A stretch of 64,000 bases of DNA, taken from contig NZ_JACONZ010000005.1 of the NCBI RefSeq assembly GCF_014287275.1, forward strand, positions 1 through 64,000, given 5' to 3'. The DNA comes from Anaerofilum hominis (GTDB lineage Bacteria > Bacillota > Clostridia > Oscillospirales > Ruminococcaceae). Numbering within the stretch: the first letter of the stretch is position 1; each line of letters opens with the position of its first letter. Below, in pieces: positions 57,800-64,000 of this stretch. The translations under genes were made by a program, and so were the position numbers. Under the pieces are notes generated by a model. That model was not told the DNA's origin. It was given only the letters and a program-made list of their open reading frames with translations, and did no database searches.

Positions 57800-59685
57800 G
57801 ATCTTTTCCCCTTTCCGTCCCGGGCGCGGCGGGCTGCCAGTTCCACCGAAAGCACCGCGATATCCGAGGGGCTGACCCCCGGGATGCGGGCCGCCTGACC
57901 CAGATTTTTCGGACGCACCTTTGACAGCTTCTCCCGCGCTTCCAGACGGATGCCCTCTATGGGCCCGTAGTCCAGCTCCGGCGGGATCTTCACCTTTTCC
58001 TGCCGGGCCAGCGCTTCGATCTTCTGCTGCTGGCGGCGGATATAGCCCTCATACTTGACTTCCGTCTCGATCTGGGCAGCCACGCGGCCGCCTACCCCCT
58101 CGCCCGGGCCGATGACCTGGACAAGCGCCGCATAGCTCACCGCCGGACGGCGCAGCAGTTCCAGCGCCGTTGCCCCGGTGACCAGTGCCGGCTCTCCCAA
58201 CTGTTCCAGCATGGGGGCCGCCTCTGACGGGCGCAGAACCCTGCCGGCCAGCCGCTTGAGCTCCTGCTGTTTGACGGCCTGATCCCTCTGAAAGCTGGTC
58301 CAGCGCGCGTCGTCCACCAGGCCCAGCTCCCGTCCCAGCGGGGTGAGCCGCTCGTCCGCATTGTCCTGGCGCAGCGTGAGCCGGTACTCGCTGCGGCTGG
58401 TCATCATGCGGTAGGGGTCCAGCACCCCCTTGGTCACCAGATCGTCGATCAGCGTGCCGATATAGCTGGACTGCCGCTCCAGGATCACCGGCTCCTTTCC
58501 CTGCACGGTGCGGGCCGCGTTGATCCCCGCCACCAGCCCCTGGGCGGCGGCTTCCTCATACCCTGAGGTACCGTTGAACTGCCCGGCGCCGAACAGGCCG
58601 GGGATCCGTTTGAAAGCCAGCGAGGCATCCAGTTCCAGCGGGTCGCAGCAGTCGTACTCGATCGCATAGGCGGGCCGCATGATCTCCAGCTGCTCCAGCC
58701 CGCGGATGGTATGGTAAAAGGCGTTCTGCACCTCTTCGGGCAGAGAACTGCTCATGCCCTGCAGGTACATCTCGTCGGTGTCCTCGCCGCAGGGCTCGAT
58801 AAAGATCTGGTGGCGGGGCTTGTCCCGGAAACGCATCACCTTGTCCTCAATGCTGGGGCAGTAGCGGGGCCCCACGCCCTCGATCTTGCCGCCGTAAAGG
58901 GGAGAGCGGCCGATATTGTCCAAAATGATGCGGTGGGTCTGCTCGTTGGTATAGGTGATATGGCAGACCACCTTATTGCGCAGATCGCCCCGGGTCATAA
59001 AGCTGAACGGCTCTACCGGCTCGTCTCCCGGCTGCACCTCCAGCGCGGAAAAATCAATGCTGCGGCGGTTGGCCCGGGCCGGGGTGCCGGTTTTGAACCG
59101 GCGCAGGCTCACCCCCAGCGCCCGCAGGCTGTCCGACAGTCCCAGCGCCGCGTGCTGGCCGTCCGGCCCGCTCTCGTAGCTGGCCTCCCCCACATAGATC
59201 TTTCCCGCCAGATAGGTGCCGGTGGCAAGGATCACTGCGCCGGCGCGATAGCCCGCGCACAGGCGGGTCTCCACGCCGGTGACCCTGCCGTCCTCGCTGA
59301 GCAGCCGCACCACCTCCCCCTGCTTGAGCTCCAGGTTCTGGGTGCGCTCCAACAGGCGTTTCATATACTCGTGATAGCGCTGGCGGTCGCTCTGCACCCG
59401 CAGCGAGTGCACGGCCGGCCCCTTGCCCCGGTTGAGCATGCGGCTCTGCAGAAAAGTGGCGTCGGCCGCCAGCCCCATCACCCCCCCCAGCGCGTCGATC
59501 TCCCGCACCAGATGCCCCTTTGCCGTGCCGCCGATCGAGGGGTTGCAGGGCATATTGCCGACGCCGTCCAAACTCATGGTGAACAGGGCCGTGCGGCAGC
59601 CCAGTCTGGCGGCCGCCACCGCGGCCTCAATGCCCGCGTGCCCGGCGCCCACCACGATCACGTCATAGCTTCCCAGCAGATCCAT
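57796..59685 (-). CDS. mnmG: tRNA U34 carboxymethylaminomethyl synthesis enzyme MnmG (GidA)
   Basis: 629 aa FAD protein. VIVVGAGHAGIEAAVAAARLG dinucleotide fold, MPCNPSIGGTAKGHLVREIDALGG, ATGTYLAGKIYVGE, YCPSIEDKVMRF and the C-terminal helical domain. Makes cmnm5U34 with MnmE, whose gene is directly upstream with a 146-bp gap. Confidence 0.96.
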   Translation of the reverse strand: MDLLGSYDVIVVGAGHAGIEAAVAAARLGCRTALFTMSLDGVGNMPCNPSIGGTAKGHLVREIDALGGVMGLAADATFLQSRMLNRGKGPAVHSLRVQSDRQRYHEYMKRLLERTQNLELKQGEVVRLLSEDGRVTGVETRLCAGYRAGAVILATGTYLAGKIYVGEASYESGPDGQHAALGLSDSLRALGVSLRRFKTGTPARANRRSIDFSALEVQPGDEPVEPFSFMTRGDLRNKVVCHITYTNEQTHRIILDNIGRSPLYGGKIEGVGPRYCPSIEDKVMRFRDKPRHQIFIEPCGEDTDEMYLQGMSSSLPEEVQNAFYHTIRGLEQLEIMRPAYAIEYDCCDPLELDASLAFKRIPGLFGAGQFNGTSGYEEAAAQGLVAGINAARTVQGKEPVILERQSSYIGTLIDDLVTKGVLDPYRMMTSRSEYRLTLRQDNADERLTPLGRELGLVDDARWTSFQRDQAVKQQELKRLAGRVLRPSEAAPMLEQLGEPALVTGATALELLRRPAVSYAALVQVIGPGEGVGGRVAAQIETEVKYEGYIRRQQQKIEALARQEKVKIPPELDYGPIEGIRLEAREKLSKVRPKNLGQAARIPGVSPSDIAVLSVELAARRARDGKGKRS

Positions 59686-59831
59686 TCTCTTTCTCTCCCT
59701 TTTCCCCTGTCTTTCAGGCCCTCATCGCCGCGGACCGCCGCAGCCGCAGGGCGGCGCTTGTTTGCCCGGGCCGCAGCCGCGCACAGCCGCCAGAAGCGGG
59801 CTGTCCGACCAGATCTTTCAACCTCTCGGGT

Positions 59832-61202
59832 CTACTTGCCCACGCAGAATTTTGAGAACACCTCGTCGATCACCGCATCCGACGCATTTTCCCCGGTCAG
59901 CTCGTAAAGGGCGTCCAGCGCGTCGTCCACACAGACCGACACCGCGTCCAGCGCAAACCCCGCCTCGGCCGCGTCCAGCGCGTCGTCCAGCGCCTGCTTT
60001 GCCCGGGCCGCGGCCGCGCGCTGGCGCTCGTTTGCAAGCAGGGCCGCGTCCGGGTCCGGCTTTTCCGCTGCGATCAGGTCCAAAATGGCCCCGCGCAGCG
60101 CGTCGGAAAAGCCCTCTTCCCGGGCGCTGATCCGCACCAGGCGCTTGAAACAGTCCTCCACCCCGGCCGCATCGGCCCGCGGGGGGAGATCCGCCTTATT
60201 GAACACCGCGATCGCCAGCCGTCCCCGGCAGCGGGCGGCGAGAGCCAGATCATCCGGCGAGAGCGGCTGAGAAGCGTCAAAGACCGCCAGGATGAGATTG
60301 GCTTCCTCCATCTTCCGGTTGCTGCGGCGGATGCCCTCCGCCTCCACCGGGTCGTCCGTCTCCCGCAGGCCGGCCGTATCGGCCAGCAGCAGGGTGGTGC
60401 CCCCCAGCGAGACATCCTCTTCCACCACGTCGCGGGTGGTGCCCGCAATGGGGGTGACGATGGCCTTTTCATAGCCGCTCATCAGGTTGAGCAGCGTGCT
60501 TTTGCCCACGTTGGGGCTGCCCACGATGGCCGTGCGCACCCCGCGCCGCAGGATGCTGCCTCCCTCGTATCCATCCAACAGCTCTTTCAGATCTTTGCGG
60601 GCGGTCTCCAGCGCCTGCCGCAGCCGTTCGGCTGAAAGCTCCTCCACGTCCTCTTCGGGATAGTCGGTATAAGCGGCGATATGTCCCGCCAGAGCGGTAA
60701 GGATACCTGTCACCTGCTGGATGCGCCGGTACAGCGCCCCCTCCATGGCCGCTGCGGCAGCCCTGGCCCCATCCGCCCCGGTGGCCTCGATCATCTCCAT
60801 CACCGCTTCGGCCTGGGTCAGAGAGATCCGCCCGTTGAGAAAAGCCCTGCGGGTAAACTCCCCGGCGGCCGCGGGGGCCGCTCCCGCCTCATAACAGGCG
60901 GCCAGAAGTTCCCGCACCACCGCCTCTCCGCCATGTACCGAAAGCTCCACCACGTCCTCGCCGGTGTAGCTTTTCGGCGCGCGGAAACAGAGCGCCACCG
61001 CCTCGTCCATGCGGCGTCCCCGCCGCTCAAAAAAGCCGTAAAGCGCGGTATAGCCCTTTGCATCCTCCAGCCTGCGGCCGGCCCGCGCCGGCCGAAAGAC
61101 CTCCTGCGCCACCCGGTAGGCCGACGGCCCGGAAATGCGCACGCAGGAAATGCCCGCCTGCCCCGGCGCGGTGGCGATAGCGGCGATGGTCGACTGCTGC
61201 AT
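59832..61202 (-). CDS. mnmE: tRNA modification GTPase MnmE (TrmE)
   Basis: 456 aa. N-terminal folate-binding domain TIAAIATAPGQAGISCVRISGPSA, GTPase motifs GSPNVGKSTLLN, AGTTRDVVEE, DTAGLRETDD and FNKADL, and the C-terminal FCVGK that supplies the catalytic Cys of the family. ATG 61202 has GGAGAG upstream; the much longer open frame to 61865 is not homologous. Confidence 0.96.
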   Translation of the reverse strand: MQQSTIAAIATAPGQAGISCVRISGPSAYRVAQEVFRPARAGRRLEDAKGYTALYGFFERRGRRMDEAVALCFRAPKSYTGEDVVELSVHGGEAVVRELLAACYEAGAAPAAAGEFTRRAFLNGRISLTQAEAVMEMIEATGADGARAAAAAMEGALYRRIQQVTGILTALAGHIAAYTDYPEEDVEELSAERLRQALETARKDLKELLDGYEGGSILRRGVRTAIVGSPNVGKSTLLNLMSGYEKAIVTPIAGTTRDVVEEDVSLGGTTLLLADTAGLRETDDPVEAEGIRRSNRKMEEANLILAVFDASQPLSPDDLALAARCRGRLAIAVFNKADLPPRADAAGVEDCFKRLVRISAREEGFSDALRGAILDLIAAEKPDPDAALLANERQRAAAARAKQALDDALDAAEAGFALDAVSVCVDDALDALYELTGENASDAVIDEVFSKFCVGK

Positions 61203-61290
61203 GATCCTGTCTCTCCTCTCTCTGTTTTCAACCGCACGGTGCGGCGGATGTGGAAAACTTTTCTGCCGCGCAAACGGGTACCAGCGGCGG

Positions 61291-61739
61291 CCAGCGGGGT
61301 GACCGGGCGTTTCCCGTCCCGGACCCCGTGTCTCCGGGACAGGGCTGCAAAAGCAGTTCCTCCGGGGCGGACGCGGGCAGAACCCGGAAATTCTCTCACG
61401 CTGGCTGCGCACCGAGGTCTCTCTGTCTTGTTCCGCGCCGCACTTTCGGCGCACAGGGCCGCTTACCGGCGCGCACAGGCCCGGGGGCGGCGGCAGCTCC
61501 CAAACAGGGCCTGCTAAAATCCGCGTCCCTGCAGAGAGCGCAAAACAAAACGCGCTGCATGTGCCGCTTCTCACCGCCCCCGCCGGCAAGGGATGCTGCC
61601 GGGCCAGCCAAAAACCAGCGGGGTGACCGGGCGTTTCCCGCCCCCGAGTCCTCTTTCCTCCGCGGTAAGGCTGCAAAAGCAGCTCCTCCGGGGCGGACGC
61701 GGGCAGAACTCTGAGCATTCTCCCACGCTTATTCCGCAC
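61291..61739. repeat. Two copies of a 125-bp repeat in the mnmE-jag interval
   Basis: A segment starting CCAGCGGGGTGACCGGGCGT recurs at 61291-61415 and 61615-61739, 324 bp apart, sharing GGCTGCAAAAGCAG, TCCTCCGGGGCGGACGCGGG and CAGAAC blocks with internal divergence. The 803-bp interval 61203-62005 holds no gene I can support. Confidence 0.7.
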
Positions 61740-61933
61740 TGGGGCCCCCCCGCGCTTTTTTCCCGCCCTGTGCTCTGCAGCCCCGGGCGGGCAAGCCCCT
61801 GCGCTTTGGAACACGATACTATGGAACCCCTCCGGGCAGTCCTCAGCGGAGCGCCCCGGCCCCAATGCCGCTGCCCGCGGAGATCCCTTTGCGCCTTTGC
61901 CGGGGCGGGTCCCTCTGCGGCCGGGACAGTCTC

Positions 61934-61997
61934 AAAACAAAACGGGCGCCGGTACGCCCCGCGCCCGCGGGGACGATCCCGGACCGCCCGTTTTTGC
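61934..61997 (-). terminator. Terminator of the yidC-jag unit
   Basis: AAAACGGGCG and CGCCCGTTTT close a stem with an inner GC-rich helix, starting 9 bp past the jag stop; a TTTTGTTTT tract follows on the minus strand. Confidence 0.7.
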
Positions 61998-62005
61998 TCT
62001 TCAGT

Positions 62006-63025
62006 TTACAGCTCGATCTTGCCGTACAGCGGCAGATCGAATCCCTCGTCCAGCGAGGAGGGCGCGCGCTCCGGCACCACGGGCGCATCCCCGGTGGGCT
62101 GGGGACGCGGGGGACGCTCGCGCGGTTCGCGGCGCGGGCCGCGGTCACGATCCCGGCCGCCCTTGCGGGGGCCGCCTTTTCCGCCGCCGCCGCGGCCGTA
62201 ACGGTCCCCGCGCGGCGCGCGGGGCTTGTCCGGCAGGGCGTTGGGGCCGGTGGAGCGCACCACCACGCGGCGGTCGGCCCCCTCCCCTGTGGATTCGCTG
62301 GACAGCTCTTCCATCTCGCTGATGGCGGAATGGATGATCCTGCGCTCATAGGGGTTCATCGGCTCAAACATATGGCTGCGCCCGGTCTTCTGCACCTTGG
62401 CGCCCACGCGGCGGGCCAGCGCGTCCAGATCTTTTTCCCGCTTGCCGCGGTACCCGGCCACGTCCAGGCCAAACTTTTCATAGTCCCCGCCCGCGCGGTT
62501 GCCGGCAAGGCCCATCAGATAGCTCAGCGCTTCCATGGTCTCTCCGCGGCGGCCGATCAGGGCCCCTACGTTGGGACCATCCACCCGCAGGATGACCGCG
62601 CCATTCACCCGCACCGGCTCCACAGTGAAGTCCTCCACGCCCATCTGGGCGGCGACCGCTTTGAAATAAGCGACGGTGGCGTCTACCTTTTCACCGGCCG
62701 CTGGCTCTTCAGCGGGCTTTTCCTCCGCCTTTTCCGCCGCAGGGGCGGCGGGTGAGGTCTTTGCGGAGGCATCGGGCTGCGCTTTTTTCTCCTCCTGCGG
62801 GGCGGGCTTTTCCGCTGCGGGCTCCGGCTGCTGCTCCGCGGCGGCCGGGGCCTCTTCCTCGCTGCCATAGGTGACCTTTACTTTGGCAGGGGTGGACGAA
62901 AACAGGCGCCGGGTGGGCATCTCCAATACCTCGACGCTCACCTCGTCCCGGCTCAGCCCCAGCTGTGCGCAGGCTTTGTCGATCGCCTGATCCACGGTTT
63001 TTGCAGTTACGATCAATTCACTCAT
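62006..63025 (-). CDS. jag: RNA-binding protein Jag/KhpB with extended C-terminal RG-rich tail
   Basis: 339 aa. Residues 1-52 are a Jag_N domain (LIVTAKTVDQAIDKACAQLGLSRDEVSVEVLEMP), 53-115 a low-complexity Ala/Glu/Pro/Lys linker, about 116-195 a KH domain with VGALIGRRGETMEALSYL, and about 200-262 an R3H domain with MNPYERRIIHSAISEM. After it comes a further tail of about 75 residues, rich in Arg, Gly, Pro and Asp (GRGGGGKGGPRKGGRDRDRG), which standard KhpB proteins lack. Acts with KhpA in RNA-based control of cell elongation. Confidence 0.93.
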   Translation of the reverse strand: MSELIVTAKTVDQAIDKACAQLGLSRDEVSVEVLEMPTRRLFSSTPAKVKVTYGSEEEAPAAAEQQPEPAAEKPAPQEEKKAQPDASAKTSPAAPAAEKAEEKPAEEPAAGEKVDATVAYFKAVAAQMGVEDFTVEPVRVNGAVILRVDGPNVGALIGRRGETMEALSYLMGLAGNRAGGDYEKFGLDVAGYRGKREKDLDALARRVGAKVQKTGRSHMFEPMNPYERRIIHSAISEMEELSSESTGEGADRRVVVRSTGPNALPDKPRAPRGDRYGRGGGGKGGPRKGGRDRDRGPRREPRERPPRPQPTGDAPVVPERAPSSLDEGFDLPLYGKIEL

Positions 63026-63048
63026 TGCCGTTTGCTCCTCTCCCGCGT

Positions 63049-64000
63049 TTATTCCTCGTCTTTGTGCAGTTTTTCGCTCTCTGCTTTCTCTTCCGCCAGC
63101 AGGCGCTCGGTCTGCTCCTCAGAATTCGCAGAGACCTTCTCCGGCTCCTGCTTCCCGCTCTTCTTTTTCTTCTTCTGTCCCTGCTCTGCCTCCAGGGCCG
63201 CCCGCTCTTCCTCTGTCAGCGGCTCGGTGCGCTCATCGGCATACCGCTCGGCGTCGATCTCCCGCGCGCGCTGCAGGCGGATGCTGGCCAGTTCGGACTC
63301 GGTGACCTCTTTTTTGATCTCCGCGCCGTCGTCGGTCTTGACGGTGACCTTCTTTTTGGCTTTCTTCGCCTTTCTCTTCTCTTCGATCTCGGCGGCAAGC
63401 TGCGCTTTCATCTTTTCGGGGTCATAGATCTTTTTGGCGATCAGGCTTTCGACGACCATCAGGATGTTGGAGACGGTATAGTAAAGGCTGAAGCCCACGG
63501 GCACGGTAAAGCCGACAAAGATGAACATGGCGCTCATGAGCCAGGGCATCCATTTCATGCTGCCCTGCATCTCCTGGCCGCTGGTCTTCTGGATGATGAT
63601 CTGGCTGGCGACCATCGTCACCACCGACAGGACCGGGAAGATCAGGGTCATCCAGCCCGCAAGGCTGATGGTGGGCATGGCGGCCAGGTTCAGGTTGCCC
63701 CAGAACACATTGAAGCCCTGCACCGCGGACAGCGAGTCGCCCAGCGCGCTCATGACCGCGGAATTGCCCGTGACGACGGCGCTGATGATGCCGCTCTGCT
63801 GGGCATAGCCCGCGGCGATGGACCCCGCGTCGGCGGCGGCGGTGATGACCTCAGCGGGGATGTGCAGGATATAGGTCAGCGGGCGGTAAACGACCTCGAT
63901 GATGCCGAAGATGACCACAAAGTTCAGCAGCATCGGCAGACAGCCGGCCGTGGGGGAATAGCCATATTCCTCCTGCAGCTTCATCAGCTCTTCCTGCTGC
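63049..64000 (-). CDS. yidC: Membrane protein insertase YidC/OxaA (5' end outside the window)
   Basis: Partial: the frame is open through position 64000 and the N-terminus lies beyond. Visible: EEYGYSPTAGCLPMLLNFVVIFGIIEVVYRPLTYIL, LAGWMTLIFPVLSVVTMVASQIIIQK and SMKWMPWLMSAMFIFVGFTVPVGFSLYYTVSNILMVVES, the conserved membrane helices, then a tail of about 125 residues rich in Lys and Glu. An insertion of roughly 60 residues sits between two helices (HIPAEVITAAADAGSIAAGYAQQSG). jag follows after 23 bp. Confidence 0.93.
   Translation of the reverse strand, partial: QQEELMKLQEEYGYSPTAGCLPMLLNFVVIFGIIEVVYRPLTYILHIPAEVITAAADAGSIAAGYAQQSGIISAVVTGNSAVMSALGDSLSAVQGFNVFWGNLNLAAMPTISLAGWMTLIFPVLSVVTMVASQIIIQKTSGQEMQGSMKWMPWLMSAMFIFVGFTVPVGFSLYYTVSNILMVVESLIAKKIYDPEKMKAQLAAEIEEKRKAKKAKKKVTVKTDDGAEIKKEVTESELASIRLQRAREIDAERYADERTEPLTEEERAALEAEQGQKKKKKSGKQEPEKVSANSEEQTERLLAEEKAESEKLHKDEE

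Noticed and set aside
61203..61865. 220-residue N-terminal extension of MnmE
   Set aside because: Canonical MnmE starts at ATG 61202 with a ribosome binding site; the extension is Arg/Pro-rich and spans repeats.

Overview
This window looks like chromosome from a GC-rich Clostridia, most like the gut Oscillospirales/Ruminococcaceae group (Faecalibacterium, Gemmiger or Subdoligranulum type). That rests on Firmicute gene orders, strong AGGAGG ribosome binding sites, GTG/TTG starts and high third-position GC. It is inference; no 16S gene lies inside the window. The right end is the classical origin-proximal block on the minus strand (yidC-jag-mnmE-mnmG-rsmG-noc-parA-parB-serS) with two parS-type sites, so oriC should lie a few kilobases past position 64000. 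The left edge holds the promoter and leader of an rRNA operon whose 16S gene lies just outside, reading leftward.

Layout. 1-1400: rRNA promoter and an XRE membrane regulator. 1.5-4 kb: a type III pantothenate kinase-like gene with altered active-site residues, an ECF S component (probably pantothenate) and uridine kinase. 4.3-12.6 kb: a sugar locus with beta-phosphoglucomutase, a three-gene ribose-type ABC importer, a GH3 glycosidase, a small membrane protein and a ROK regulator. 12.6-21.5 kb: a complete histidine operon, hisZ-G-D-C-B-H-A-F-IE and a PHP phosphatase, with a tandem octamer in its promoter. 22-30.5 kb: AI-2E family exporter, an 88-bp tandem repeat array, an unknown Cys-containing protein divergent from a ribbon-helix-helix protein, MerR-TipAS, GluQ-RS, MATE and AraC-GyrI. 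30.6-32.4 kb: ArsR-controlled permease plus thiol-redox protein. 32.6-38.1 kb: a LysR-linked redox cluster with an iron alcohol dehydrogenase interrupted by an in-frame amber codon and a three-domain lipoprotein (cyclophilin-like, flavodoxin, aldo-keto reductase).

38.3-51 kb: tRNA-Arg, two TrkA-type proteins, DUF4340, a YdbS/YdbT-like pair, a membrane-tailed HAD phosphatase, DUF6440, a tandem two-HTH GntR regulator, a dCache/degenerate GGDEF/EAL phosphodiesterase, a 219-bp tandem repeat region and an esterase. 51.4-51.9 kb: tRNA-Glu, with a duplicated 3' end and terminator, and tRNA-Met. From 52 kb on: the origin-proximal housekeeping block.

No CRISPR array, insertion sequence or prophage was seen. 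The less explained material is in noncoding DNA: three families of local repeats, a long inverted repeat between two tRNAs, a 15-bp perfect inverted repeat around the parA promoter and ribosome binding site, and a consensus promoter followed by about 570 bp without a gene. Among proteins, the RHH/Cys-protein pair, the double GntR, the three-domain lipoprotein and the altered CoaX deserve a second look. I did not find convincing evidence of a wholly new defence or mobile system.
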